Shown: positions 51,588 to 60,784, numbered from the stretch's first letter. The stretch is 64,000 bases of DNA from JABCZZ01 sp964454545 (GCA_964454545.1 CAYVTI010000009.1:5685-69684); one strand, 5' to 3'. The notes: generated from the letters alone by a model not told the origin. A program made the numbers and translations.

Positions 51588-51967
51588 ATCTCTTGTTGGA
51601 TACTCGCATACTATTATGGCTCCTGGTAAAACCTGCAAAACTTCCAGAAAAAGCCGCACAGGCGATAAAACAGGCACATAGCGTATTTTTCAGCCCGGTC
51701 AATTTCTGGGAAATTGGCGTGAAGGCATCTCTCTATCCGCACGGCATAGCCCGCGTGGAAGATATTCATGCAGGCGCGCTCAGGGCGAATTTACGCGAAC
51801 TTCCGGTACTCTCGGCGGACACTATGCTATCCACAAGAATGCCCTTGCTCCATCGCGATCCCATCGACCGGATTCTGATGGCACAATCCGATAATAACAT
51901 GTGCCATCTTTTAACAGTGGATAAACAGATTGCGGCGTATAATATGCCTTACGTGATTACCGTATAG
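51584..51967 (+). CDS. vapC: VapC-type PIN-domain toxin
   Basis: A 127-residue PIN ribonuclease starting with GTG. The acidic active site is intact: Asp6 (LLLDTRILLWLL), Glu43 (NFWEIGVKASL), Asp95 (RDPIDRILMAQ) and Asp113 (LLTVDKQI). Such toxins cut specific tRNAs or rRNA when the antitoxin decays. This wording (D-T-x-x-L-L-W, FFSPVNFWEI) belongs to the group usually paired with Phd-type antitoxins, as here. gltX follows 12 bases downstream and may share transcription. Confidence 0.92.
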   Translation: MNLLLDTRILLWLLVKPAKLPEKAAQAIKQAHSVFFSPVNFWEIGVKASLYPHGIARVEDIHAGALRANLRELPVLSADTMLSTRMPLLHRDPIDRILMAQSDNNMCHLLTVDKQIAAYNMPYVITV

Positions 51968-51979
51968 AAAAGCATAATT

Positions 51980-53299
51980 ATGACCGTATTCGTCCGTTTC
52001 GCTCCCTCCCCCACCGGCTATCTGCATGTCGGCAATGTACGCACCGCGCTTGTCAATTTCCTGTTTGCGCGCGCAGCAGCCGGGAAATTCATGCTCCGCC
52101 TTGACGATACCGACACGGAGCGTTCGCGCCCTGAATATGCAGCGGCGATTGAAGCGGATATGCGCTGGCTCGGCCTTCTATGGGACGATTTCAGGAAACA
52201 ATCGGATCGTTTTACACGTTATGCGGAAGCCAAACAAAAGCTAGTATCGCTTGGCAGGCTGTACCCCTGCTATGAAACGGCAGAGGAACTGGAAATGCGC
52301 CGCAAGATGCAGGCGGGACGCGGGCTGCCGCCGATTTATGACCGCGCCGCGCTGCAGCTGAGCGATGCGCAAAAAGCGAGATACGAAGCGGAAGGGCGCA
52401 GGCCGCATTACCGCTTCCTGCTTGAAGATAAGCCGATTATCTGGAACGACATGATTCGCGGCGAAGTAAAATTTCACGGCACGCATGTGAGCGACCCGGT
52501 GCTGGTGCGCGAAGATGGCGTGCCGCTTTATACGCTCGCCTCCGTGGTGGATGACGGCGACATGGGCATCACCCATATTCTGCGCGGCGAAGATCACGTC
52601 AGCAACACCGCCGTGCAGGTGCAGATTTTCGAAGCGCTGGGGCTCACACCTCCGCAGTTCGGGCACCTGGCACTGCTCAAGACGAAGGAAGGCGAGCTTT
52701 CCAAGCGCATCGGCGGCAATGACATACGCGGGTTACGCGAGGCAGGCATCGAGCCTATGGCCATCAACAGCCTGCTCGCCAAGCTTGGCACCAGCGATCC
52801 GGTGGAGGCATTTGCCAACATGGAAGAACTGATTGCCTCTTTCGATATTAAAAGATTTGGCCGCGCCACCGCGAATTATGACTTTCACGAACTGGAACGG
52901 CTGAATGAAAAGCTGCTGCACAAACTGCCTTTTGACAGCGTGAAAGAGCGGCTGCCATTTGCCGACGAGCATTTCTGGCTCTCGGTGCGCGCCAATATCA
53001 AAACGCTGGGGGAGGCACGACAGTGGTGGAAAATAACACATAGCCTATTCGCATATACAGTAAACGATTTGGAATATCTTAAAATAGCGTCTCAACTTCT
53101 TCCTCCTGAGCCATGGGATGAAAATACATGGAGTCAGTGGACTAAAGCGATTGCTGCGGCAACAGGACGTAAAGGAAAGGATTTATTCATGCCGCTCAGG
53201 CTGGCACTTACCGGCTTGGAGCATGGCCCGGAGATGAAAATTTTATTACCGATGATAAAACGCACTTTTGTAATGTATCGATTAAATCCTCCGCTATGA
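51980..53299 (+). CDS. gltX: Glutamyl-tRNA synthetase
   Basis: GltX charges tRNA-Glu (and possibly tRNA-Gln). The 439-residue class I enzyme has FAPSPTGYLHVGNVRTALVN, where HVGN (16-19) is the HIGH motif, and GELSKRIGGND in place of KMSKS. The discriminating segment LRGEDHVSNTAVQVQIFEAL is present. Near the C-terminus (53030-53130) the DNA becomes clearly more AT-rich than the first 1 kb. The last bases overlap the cysS start (ATGA). Alphaproteobacteria often have two GltX paralogues; only this one is visible. Confidence 0.95.
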   Translation: MTVFVRFAPSPTGYLHVGNVRTALVNFLFARAAAGKFMLRLDDTDTERSRPEYAAAIEADMRWLGLLWDDFRKQSDRFTRYAEAKQKLVSLGRLYPCYETAEELEMRRKMQAGRGLPPIYDRAALQLSDAQKARYEAEGRRPHYRFLLEDKPIIWNDMIRGEVKFHGTHVSDPVLVREDGVPLYTLASVVDDGDMGITHILRGEDHVSNTAVQVQIFEALGLTPPQFGHLALLKTKEGELSKRIGGNDIRGLREAGIEPMAINSLLAKLGTSDPVEAFANMEELIASFDIKRFGRATANYDFHELERLNEKLLHKLPFDSVKERLPFADEHFWLSVRANIKTLGEARQWWKITHSLFAYTVNDLEYLKIASQLLPPEPWDENTWSQWTKAIAAATGRKGKDLFMPLRLALTGLEHGPEMKILLPMIKRTFVMYRLNPPL

Positions 53300-54825
53300 C
53301 CCTATATCTTTACAACACCCTGACCCGCAAAAAGGAAGAATTTAAGCCGCTCGCCCCGGCCAATGTGCGCATGTATGTCTGCGGGCCGACGGTGTATGAC
53401 CGCGCCCATCTCGGCAATGCGCGCTCGGTGGTGGTGTATGATGTGTTATACCGCTTGCTGAAGCATCTTTACCCGAAGGTGACCTATGTGCGCAACATCA
53501 CCGATGTGGACGACAAGATAAATAAGGCTGCCAGAGAGCGCGGCATCAGCATTCAGAAACTTACACAGGAAGTCACCGGCTGGTTTCATGAAGATATGAA
53601 GGCCCTTAATGTTGAGTCACCAACCATTGAACCGAAGGCAACCGAACATATCCGCCAGATGATTGATATGATCGAAAAACTGATTGCAAATGGCAAGGCA
53701 TACGTTGCGGAAAGGCATGTGCTTTTTTCCGTAAAATCTTCCCCCCTTCATACCTCCCCCCGCGAGCGGGGGGAGGATCAAGGTGGGGGGCAATGGTACT
53801 ACGGTATTCTTTCCGGCCGCGTGCAGGAAGATCTGGAAGCAGGCGCAAGAATAAAAGTCGAGTCCTACAAACGCGATCCGAATGATTTCGTTCTCTGGAA
53901 ACCCGCCGATGCGGACGACGACCCTTCCAGCGTGTTTGAAAGCCCATGGGGCAAAGGCAGGCCGGGCTGGCATATCGAATGCTCGGCGATGAGCACCGAA
54001 TATCTCGGCAGGGATTTTGACATCCACGGCGGCGGCTCCGATCTCATGTTCCCGCACCACGAAAACGAAATCGCGCAAAGCTGCGGCGCCTACCCGCACT
54101 CGCACTTCGCCCACTATTGGGTGCATAACGGCTTCCTTACCGTGAACGGCGAAAAGATGAGCAAGTCGCTTGGCAACTTCATCACCGTGCGCGAGTTGCT
54201 GAAGGATTCGGTTGGAGAACAGCAAATAAATCTTGGGGCAGTAATCCGTTATATTTTTTTAAAAACGAAATATCGTGAACCGTTCAATTGGAACCAAGCG
54301 CTATTCAATGAAACTAAAGATGAACTCTATAGTTTGTATCGAAAGAAAACCGATGATGAAGGAGAGGAAGTTCCTTCCGCTTTTATAGAAGCTCTTTGTG
54401 ATGATTTGAACACTCCCAAGGCATTAAGTCTGTTGCATCTAGCCAAAGGACCAGAAATAAATTCTATGTTTAGAATGTTAGGCATTCCGACAAAGAAATG
54501 GGAGGTGTTTTCTAAGGAGGGAATAAAAACGATAACGACCTCATCTTCAATGCCTTTGGATTGGCTCCCTAAGTATGGAGGGGCTCTTGATTCTAGTGAA
54601 AATTTGATTCCTAGAAGCTCTTACAATCCCGCTCTTTATGACACACAAATTGTAGGTCCTATCAAAAGTACCGAAGATATTATTAAAGATAAGATAGAAG
54701 CCCGTATCGCAGCCAAAAAAGCCAAGAATTGGGCAGAGGCAGACAGAATCCGCAGTGAATTAAAAGCACAGGGAATCATTCTCGAAGACCGCCCCGATGG
54801 GACGACGGACTGGCGGAGGGAATAA
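53296..54825 (+). CDS. cysS: Cysteinyl-tRNA synthetase with internal repeat insert
   Basis: CysS charges tRNA-Cys. The 509-residue enzyme has YVCGPTVYDRAHLGNARS (zinc ligand Cys29, HLGN at 38-41), WHIECSAMS, HHENEIAQS and GEKMSKSLGNF. At about residues 149-168, between HVLFSVKS and YYGILSGR, about 20 Pro/Gly/Arg-rich residues come from a palindromic insert (separate entry). From about 54210 the DNA turns AT-rich with different codon choice, up to about 54670. The C-terminal helix AAKKAKNWAEADRIRSEL and the closing ILEDRPDGTTDW are normal. The enzyme must tolerate the insert, since no other copy is visible. Confidence 0.95.
   Translation: MTLYLYNTLTRKKEEFKPLAPANVRMYVCGPTVYDRAHLGNARSVVVYDVLYRLLKHLYPKVTYVRNITDVDDKINKAARERGISIQKLTQEVTGWFHEDMKALNVESPTIEPKATEHIRQMIDMIEKLIANGKAYVAERHVLFSVKSSPLHTSPRERGEDQGGGQWYYGILSGRVQEDLEAGARIKVESYKRDPNDFVLWKPADADDDPSSVFESPWGKGRPGWHIECSAMSTEYLGRDFDIHGGGSDLMFPHHENEIAQSCGAYPHSHFAHYWVHNGFLTVNGEKMSKSLGNFITVRELLKDSVGEQQINLGAVIRYIFLKTKYREPFNWNQALFNETKDELYSLYRKKTDDEGEEVPSAFIEALCDDLNTPKALSLLHLAKGPEINSMFRMLGIPTKKWEVFSKEGIKTITTSSSMPLDWLPKYGGALDSSENLIPRSSYNPALYDTQIVGPIKSTEDIIKDKIEARIAAKKAKNWAEADRIRSELKAQGIILEDRPDGTTDWRRE
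53741..53790 (+). repeat. Palindromic repeat inserted in frame in cysS
   Basis: The core is a perfect inverted repeat: CCTCCCCCCGC (53753-53763), a GA loop, GCGGGGGGAGG (53766-53776). The outer arms, CCCCCCTT and AAGGTGGGGGG, are imperfectly complementary, so the whole element of about 50 bases can fold on itself. It encodes SPLHTSPRERGEDQGGGQW. Normal CysS proteins have only a short link here. The arrangement parallels Rickettsia palindromic elements, which insert in frame in genes. Confidence 0.75.
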
Positions 54826-54839
54826 CCATCCAGTTATTC

Positions 54840-57800
54840 TTATTGACAGTAATCGGCCTGGTTAGCTAATGGAGCAACTATACAGGTATGCGGAGGGGCA
54901 CCGCAATACTGCTGACTAGTGGTGATAAACTGATTTCCCACTTGCTGGCATGTATACAATGTATTCTTATCGCCAGCCATTCCGCATACGGCATTCCCAC
55001 CGCAGTAAAGTCCTGAGCCACTGGCAGACAAGCCGCAGGAAGCATTAAGCTGCAATCCGCTACAGGGATTCGCGGGTCCAGGCTGATTCTGCGGCGCCGG
55101 TGGAGGCGGCGGCAACTGAGGTCCTCCCAGAGAATCAACGCAACTCCATGCGGGATACGGATTGGTGTAAGTGGGAGCTGCCGTTTCCCATATATGCCAG
55201 ACAGCCCCATCGCCCCCAAAATAAAATATCTCGCTGCGCCAGTCATAGTTAAGTCCGAGCGCGGGAACGCTGAATATGGTATATCCATTATTAATATAGG
55301 GAAGAGCCGTGGTATTCTCGGGCCCCCAGTAACAGTACTGAGTCATGTCTTTCGGACAGGCAGAGGTAGCAGGACTTCCCGGTGATGATACGCATGGGCA
55401 GTGTTGGACATAGGGAGAGCATGTCTGAGCCATCTGCGTTCCGACTAATGTATTATGCCCTCCCCACCCCAGAATATTCGGAGGTTGACTGGTATCAATT
55501 ATCTGCTTTATATATTCCAGCCCGCCTTCCCCGGAGCGGTAAAACAGTTCCGTATAGCCAAGCATTTCTCGCACGGCAATATCGCTGGTGCTTTGGCCGT
55601 TTATATTTATAGGCGGCCCCAAAGCCCCGGTCCATCCGCCGCAATTGTTAGCGGAAGAACATCCTGTAGCAACACTGCCAGGTGACGGCGGAACTCCAAC
55701 AATGCCATAATTTTTCCCACGGAAATAAACATTGACTGGCCCCCCTCCGCCCCCCGTCGCAGATAAATTGCTGGTTACAGTATCTTGCTGCACGGCTGCA
55801 TCCGACGTTATAGGTTGCGGGATTGGCCAATTGATGGCTGCAGGGTCAATAAAATTATTTCCCATCGCCCCCACCGCCTTAATCATCTGCACGCTTTTAT
55901 CGGTTCCGGCATAAAAAAGGTATAAATCCGGAGATGAGTTGCTGGCATTTACTCCCTCTCCCGCTGTAACAATTATATTGCTAACCGCACCGCTGCTGCC
56001 ACAGCCATTGCCGCTACAGCCGGAACCAGCAACTCCCTTAGTACTGATAGTAACAGGCGTATGCCAGGTATAGCTGTTGCCGGTCTGGGCAGGATCATAG
56101 CTATAATTGTTAAATAGCGGCGTATAAATGCTTTGAATCTGCTGCTTATCATTTACGTAGAAAAGCACATTCTGGAAAGCCGCTATATTTTTATATGCCG
56201 TGATCTGGCTTGCCGCTACGGCATTCGCCCCGCCTATCTGCGCCGGCTTGCTCCACGTTCCTCCACGCACGGAAGTATTTTTCGTCTGCCATACATGCCA
56301 TATCGTATTGTCATTCGCTACATAGAACACTTCTATTTCACCAGCGTCTATAGCCTGACTTGAGCTAATTCCCAGAGGGGCCTGTGAAGCGTTGATAAGG
56401 CCATGCGCCACCACAACCGGATCGCCCAGCAAGTTATTAGCGCCGTCAATAACAGTCCATCCATTGGTATTCTTCGGAGTATCATCCCAGTCATCATGAT
56501 TTGCACCGCCGCTCTGGCCTTTTTGCGCCTTGTAGTATAACTGGCCATCTTTACTCACAAAAACCACCAGCGCTCCAGACTGGGAGTTCTGGCTTTGTCC
56601 CGATGGCCCGTCAAGCACAACCGCCGGGCCTGTCATATACGTCGCCAGGGCGTAAGGCTCCGTGCGGCAGGCAGCGGCCGAAGAGCCGCTGACAGGGTTT
56701 TTGTTAATATGCATATAACACCTGGCGCAGGATTTATCAGCTGACCGGGGTTCATTTCCCCCATTGCCCCAGTTCTGCTCCACCACCCATATCTTACTAG
56801 GATCGTTAGGTGCGGCACTCGGTTTATCCGCCACAATAGCGACGTGGCCATTGCTGCCACCCACCTGGCAAGCATTAGGACCTGCGAAAAATACCATAAC
56901 ATCACCATGCACCGGCGTGTAACTTGAATAATCCGGCGTACCATTACCAGAGGCCCAATATGTCGTAATTTCACTGGAGTCCAAACCACACATCTGCCAT
57001 GCGCTCGGCACAGGAGGAAGCTTGATGCCAAAGCGGCCATACACATACCTGTAGGCAAATTCCTCACATTGGTATCCCCAGCCATATTCTGTCGCAAAAC
57101 CGCCGATAGGCGGCATAGTGGCATAAGACAATCCTTTGTTATCGGAAAAAAGATTAAGTTCTGTATTATCAGAACAACAAGAATGATCCAGAAGAGCTGG
57201 ACACGTATTCTTATTATAGAAAGCTGGTATTCCGTCAATCGACGCGGTCTCAATCATTGAACTGTTATCAGCACATGCAGATAATAAATTCCCGCCGGAT
57301 ACTGTCCCCGTGCTTCCTGCGGCATTTGAGCAGGTTTCCCCGCCATTTCCCGTCGCATGGACAAATACACAGGCGCAAGCGCTATTGATGCCAGTAGCAA
57401 TGCCGGAGCTGGAGCAAGGCGCCCCCCCGCAATCATCCCAGTTTTCGTTAACCGCATCGAACGTCAGGCCACCCGGATCCGAGGGCTTGCCATAAACCGC
57501 TCTTACAACCGCTATGTGGCTTGATGGTACCCAAGAGGAATTTTCGTTGCAGCGGGTTTGATCCAGTATTGACACACCAGGGAAGGAGTTCGAATAGACC
57601 ACCACATCGCCTACCTTTGGCCCTTGTTTAACGGGATCCACATATACCGCCCCATTTGCAGGAGACCAGTATTTGCTCGTGGTAGCTTTATTACTGTTTA
57701 TGTATTCCTGGCACAGATCATCCGGGATGCTCGGATAGTTTATATCCACATGCCACTTAAAATGGAAATACCGGTGGGCCAACTCATCGCACATATATCC

Positions 57801-58259
57801 AGACCACCAGGATTGATAAGGAGTCCCCGGGGTCGTACTTGACGGCCCAGCTCCCCAGACAGGAAAGTTCGCCGCTTGCAGCTGCGAAGGCGTGAGGAAT
57901 TGCTTCGTCTGCGTTACTCCGTTAGAGTCCGTATAATATCCAGTGCCAGTACTGGCATCGAATGTATCCATGCCATCCAACGAACCAACCGGAGTATCCC
58001 GACCAACAGTACAGTAACTCATGTTAAATGCAGGGTATCCGTCAGCCGTAAGCCCCAATGGTTGTGGCTGGCCTGGTACGTTCCCATACCTGGCGCATGC
58101 CGTATAATAAGGTCCGGTATGTTGCGGCAGGGGCTGTTGCTGTGCGAAAGAAAGACCGGGGGAAAACAAGGTTAGCAAAATTGCCAGGCATGAAGACAAG
58201 AAATATAAATTGTGATCGGAGCACGATGAATTATATTCTGTCACGGATGGATTTCCCAT
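54840..58259 (-). CDS. Secreted tandem-CHAP, beta-propeller and Cys-rich protein
   Basis: A 1139-residue exported protein. The ATG at 58259 has AAGG upstream, and a signal peptide ends near GLSFA (about 39). Two CHAP/NlpC-like domains follow: Cys157 (YMCDELAHRY), His248 (SSHIAVV) and NENWD (271-275); then Cys398 (YQCEEFAYRY), His472 (NGHVAIV) and EQNW (494-497). Both likely catalytic sets look intact, so peptidoglycan amidase or peptidase activity is plausible. From about 560 to 1045 seven blade-like repeats appear (VVFVSKDGQLYYK, VFYVANDNTIWHVWQ, IFYFGGDGAVWHIWE and others), suggesting a lectin-like beta-propeller. A Pro-rich linker leads to a C-terminal domain of about 70 residues with many cysteines. 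Confidence 0.75.
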   Translation of the reverse strand: MGNPSVTEYNSSCSDHNLYFLSSCLAILLTLFSPGLSFAQQQPLPQHTGPYYTACARYGNVPGQPQPLGLTADGYPAFNMSYCTVGRDTPVGSLDGMDTFDASTGTGYYTDSNGVTQTKQFLTPSQLQAANFPVWGAGPSSTTPGTPYQSWWSGYMCDELAHRYFHFKWHVDINYPSIPDDLCQEYINSNKATTSKYWSPANGAVYVDPVKQGPKVGDVVVYSNSFPGVSILDQTRCNENSSWVPSSHIAVVRAVYGKPSDPGGLTFDAVNENWDDCGGAPCSSSGIATGINSACACVFVHATGNGGETCSNAAGSTGTVSGGNLLSACADNSSMIETASIDGIPAFYNKNTCPALLDHSCCSDNTELNLFSDNKGLSYATMPPIGGFATEYGWGYQCEEFAYRYVYGRFGIKLPPVPSAWQMCGLDSSEITTYWASGNGTPDYSSYTPVHGDVMVFFAGPNACQVGGSNGHVAIVADKPSAAPNDPSKIWVVEQNWGNGGNEPRSADKSCARCYMHINKNPVSGSSAAACRTEPYALATYMTGPAVVLDGPSGQSQNSQSGALVVFVSKDGQLYYKAQKGQSGGANHDDWDDTPKNTNGWTVIDGANNLLGDPVVVAHGLINASQAPLGISSSQAIDAGEIEVFYVANDNTIWHVWQTKNTSVRGGTWSKPAQIGGANAVAASQITAYKNIAAFQNVLFYVNDKQQIQSIYTPLFNNYSYDPAQTGNSYTWHTPVTISTKGVAGSGCSGNGCGSSGAVSNIIVTAGEGVNASNSSPDLYLFYAGTDKSVQMIKAVGAMGNNFIDPAAINWPIPQPITSDAAVQQDTVTSNLSATGGGGGPVNVYFRGKNYGIVGVPPSPGSVATGCSSANNCGGWTGALGPPININGQSTSDIAVREMLGYTELFYRSGEGGLEYIKQIIDTSQPPNILGWGGHNTLVGTQMAQTCSPYVQHCPCVSSPGSPATSACPKDMTQYCYWGPENTTALPYINNGYTIFSVPALGLNYDWRSEIFYFGGDGAVWHIWETAAPTYTNPYPAWSCVDSLGGPQLPPPPPAPQNQPGPANPCSGLQLNASCGLSASGSGLYCGGNAVCGMAGDKNTLYTCQQVGNQFITTSQQYCGAPPHTCIVAPLANQADYCQ

Positions 58260-58446
58260 AAAAGAACCTTACATCATTTATGGGATAATAATAACACGAA
58301 AGTGTTAATCTTTTATTACAGGCAAGCAGTTTTTTTATGCCTGTAGCCAATTAGGCACTGCCTTTATAAATAACTCCTATCCTCCAGATAGTTACCTTGT
58401 GCTCAAATACCCGCCGCCGCAAACAACCTGGTACTAAGTGGATGTC

Positions 58447-58535
58447 ACCCCGCATAAGCGAAGCGCATTGCGGGGTCTATGCCCAACAAGTGTGACAAAT
58501 GTTTGTGCCCCAAAGAGGGAAATGCAACCCGGAGA
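58447..58535. repeat. Dispersed intergenic repeat, copy 2
   Basis: ACCCCGCA (58447-58454) pairs with TGCGGGGT (58469-58476); inside the loop, GCG AAG CGC forms a second small stem. The 24 bases 58455-58478 match copy 1 (32730-32753) at 22 positions, and ATGCAACCCGGAGA (58522-58535) matches its second block at 13 of 14. The 43 bases in between are not conserved. Confidence 0.65.
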
Positions 58536-58623
58536 TTCAATAAATAACCTGAGTTTTGGATAAAGTATCGGATAAGCCATTGGGGATCATGCACAGAGTT
58601 ATCTGGCATCCATATGGCGCGCG

Positions 58624-58657
58624 TGAATCTCCACGGGGCTTGCCCCGTGGAGATTCA
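58624..58657. repeat. Perfect 16-bp inverted repeat
   Basis: TGAATCTCCACGGGGC (58624-58639), a TT loop, and its exact complement at 58642-58657 form a strong hairpin 50 bases after the clpP stop. Neither strand has a following T-run, so it looks like a REP-type element rather than a classical terminator, though it could protect or end the clpP mRNA. Confidence 0.7.
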
Positions 58658-58707
58658 TAATCTTTTACATAACTGGTCAGGCTGGATTGCCCCGCTCCGG
58701 AATATGA

Positions 58708-59376
58708 CTATTTCTTCTTGTCATTTTTGTCCGATGAACGGTTCTCGACAATCTCGTCGATAAGTCCGAATTCCTTCGCCGCCTCGGCCGACATGAAGTT
58801 GTCGCGATCCATGGCCTTTTCAATGGTCGCAAGCTTCTGTCCGGTATGCTTGACGTACATTTCGTTCAGGCGCTGGCGCAGCGAGATGATTTCCTTGGCG
58901 TGGATTTCAATGTCGGAAGCCTGCCCCCTGAAACCGCCGGAAGGCTGGTGGATCATGATGCGCGCATTGGGCGTCGCATAACGCTTGCCGGTGGCGCCTG
59001 CGGTAAGCAGCAGAGAGCCCATGGAAGCGGCCTGGCCGATGCAGAGCGTCGACACTTTCGGCTTGATGTACTGCATCGTGTCGTAAATGGAAAGACCGGA
59101 AGTCACCACCCCGCCCGGCGAATTGATGTACATGGATATCTCCTTGTCCGGGTTTTCCGATTCAAGGAACAAAAGCTGCGCCACGATAAGTGAGGCCATG
59201 GCGTCATGCACTTCCCCGGTTACGAATATGATGCGTTCCTTGAGAAGTCGGGAGAAAATATCATACGCGCGCTCGCCGCGGTTCGTCTGTTCCACGACCA
59301 TCGGCACCAGATCCATGCGCGGCGAATCACCAAAATTACTCATACTGTCCATAATTTTCTCCATACCGTAATTCAT
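58708..59376 (-). CDS. clpP: ATP-dependent Clp protease proteolytic subunit
   Basis: ClpP forms the double-ring peptidase that works with ClpX or ClpA. The 222-residue protein has Ser118 (GQAASMGSLLL), His143 (RIMIHQPSGG) and Asp192 (MDRDNFMSAEAA), with the spacing of E. coli ClpP (25 and 49). The ATG at 59376 has an AGGAG ribosome binding site; the 30-residue pre-sequence before NRGERAYDIFSRLL includes the propeptide. tig is just upstream, but clpX, which usually follows, is not here. Confidence 0.97.
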   Translation of the reverse strand: MNYGMEKIMDSMSNFGDSPRMDLVPMVVEQTNRGERAYDIFSRLLKERIIFVTGEVHDAMASLIVAQLLFLESENPDKEISMYINSPGGVVTSGLSIYDTMQYIKPKVSTLCIGQAASMGSLLLTAGATGKRYATPNARIMIHQPSGGFRGQASDIEIHAKEIISLRQRLNEMYVKHTGQKLATIEKAMDRDNFMSAEAAKEFGLIDEIVENRSSDKNDKKK

Positions 59377-59410
59377 AATACTCCTAACTTAAACGGTTGC
59401 TAATCCCAAA

Positions 59411-60784
59411 TCAAGAATTTGCGGCTTTTTTCTTCCTGTTTTCCTTCCTGGTTTCCTTTGCATCCGCCGCTTCGCCCTCATCCTCCATGTTCAGTTCTTC
59501 CGGACTGACGGTGCGCGTGTTTACTTTCGCCTTGCCAATGATAAAGTCGACCGCTTTTTCTTCCAGTATCGGTCCCTGCAGTTCACGCAGATGCTGCGGG
59601 TTCTTCTTGTAGAAATCGAATATCGCCTTTTCCTGGCCGGGGAACTGCCGCGCCTGCTCCATCACGGAACGGGACAGTTCTTCCTGCGTAACCTGCAGCT
59701 TGTTCTTCGAGGCGACATCCGACAGAAATATTCCAAGCTTCACGCGGCGTTCGGCGATTTTCATATATTCCGTGCGCAATTCACCGTCACTCTTGCTCTT
59801 AATATTCTCATCGCCTTCTTTCTTCGCCTGTTCAAGCTTCTCCCATATGGAATTGAACTCCACATCCAGCATGCCCTGCGGCACGGGGAAATTTACTTCC
59901 TCATCTAAGGTGTCAAAAAGCTGCTTTTTGATTTTCACCCGCGCCTGGGCTTCATAACCACCATTAATCTGCGCCTTTATAGCATCCTTAAGCGCGGCCA
60001 GATCGGCAAATCCAAATTTTTTGGCAAGTTCATCATTGACTTCCGGTTTTTCACCCTTCTGCACCTCATGCACATGGACATCGAATTCCGCAGGCTTTCC
60101 CGCCAGTTCCTGTTTGTGGTAATTATCGGGGAACGTGACCTTCACACCCACATCATCCCCTTCCTTGCTGCCGACAAGCTGCTCCTCGAAGTTACCTATG
60201 AAGCTACCGCTTCCCAACTCAAGCGGAAATCTCTTTGCCGCGCCGCCTTCAAATTCCTTACCATCCAGGCGGCCAGTAAAATCGATAACCACACGGCTTC
60301 CGTTCTTAGCTTTCGCGCCCTCCTGACGGGTAAACACCTTGTTGTTTTCCGCCAGGCGTTCGACCGCCTCATCGATTTCCTTATCCGTCACATCACATAC
60401 CAGCTTTTCCAGGTTCAGCGCTGCGAAGTCAATCTCCTTCACTTCCGGCAATACTTCCAGCTCCATCCTGAAATCCAGATCGCCGCCTTCCTCATAGGAA
60501 ATGATTTCAAGCTTCGGGGGCATGGCAGGAAGCAGTTTCTTCTCCTGCAATACCTTCTGGGTAGCCTCATTCACCGAACGCTCCACCACTTCCCCTGTCA
60601 CGCTTTTTCCATAGCGCTTTTTCAATACCTTAAGGGGAATATGGCCAGGCCGGAAACCATCCATCTTGACGTTTCTCGAAATTGAAGCCAGCTGCGCTTC
60701 AGTTTTGTCGCTAATCGATTTTGCGTCCAGCTTCACTGCATATTCACGCTTCAAGCCCTCGTTTTTAATCTCTTTAACTTCCAT
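59411..60784 (-). CDS. tig: Trigger factor
   Basis: Trigger factor is the ribosome-bound chaperone that meets nascent chains at the exit tunnel. The 457-residue protein has the ribosome-binding signature GFRPGHIPLKVLKKRYG in the N-terminal domain and an FKBP-type prolyl isomerase domain (about 160-250; NGSRVVIDFTGRLDGKEFEGG). A long helical C-terminal arm (about 260-430) ends in a Lys/Arg-rich tail. It precedes clpP by 34 bases on the same strand, the usual tig-clpP order. Confidence 0.97.
   Translation of the reverse strand: MEVKEIKNEGLKREYAVKLDAKSISDKTEAQLASISRNVKMDGFRPGHIPLKVLKKRYGKSVTGEVVERSVNEATQKVLQEKKLLPAMPPKLEIISYEEGGDLDFRMELEVLPEVKEIDFAALNLEKLVCDVTDKEIDEAVERLAENNKVFTRQEGAKAKNGSRVVIDFTGRLDGKEFEGGAAKRFPLELGSGSFIGNFEEQLVGSKEGDDVGVKVTFPDNYHKQELAGKPAEFDVHVHEVQKGEKPEVNDELAKKFGFADLAALKDAIKAQINGGYEAQARVKIKKQLFDTLDEEVNFPVPQGMLDVEFNSIWEKLEQAKKEGDENIKSKSDGELRTEYMKIAERRVKLGIFLSDVASKNKLQVTQEELSRSVMEQARQFPGQEKAIFDFYKKNPQHLRELQGPILEEKAVDFIIGKAKVNTRTVSPEELNMEDEGEAADAKETRKENRKKKAANS

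Larger units (their letters stand above)
58260..58707. other. Gene-free 448-base region with palindromic repeats
   Basis: No reading frame with coding character was seen between the secreted CHAP protein and clpP. The region contains the dispersed repeat (58447-58535) and a perfect 16-bp inverted repeat (58624-58657), and the promoter of the CHAP gene should lie at its left end. Confidence 0.6.
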
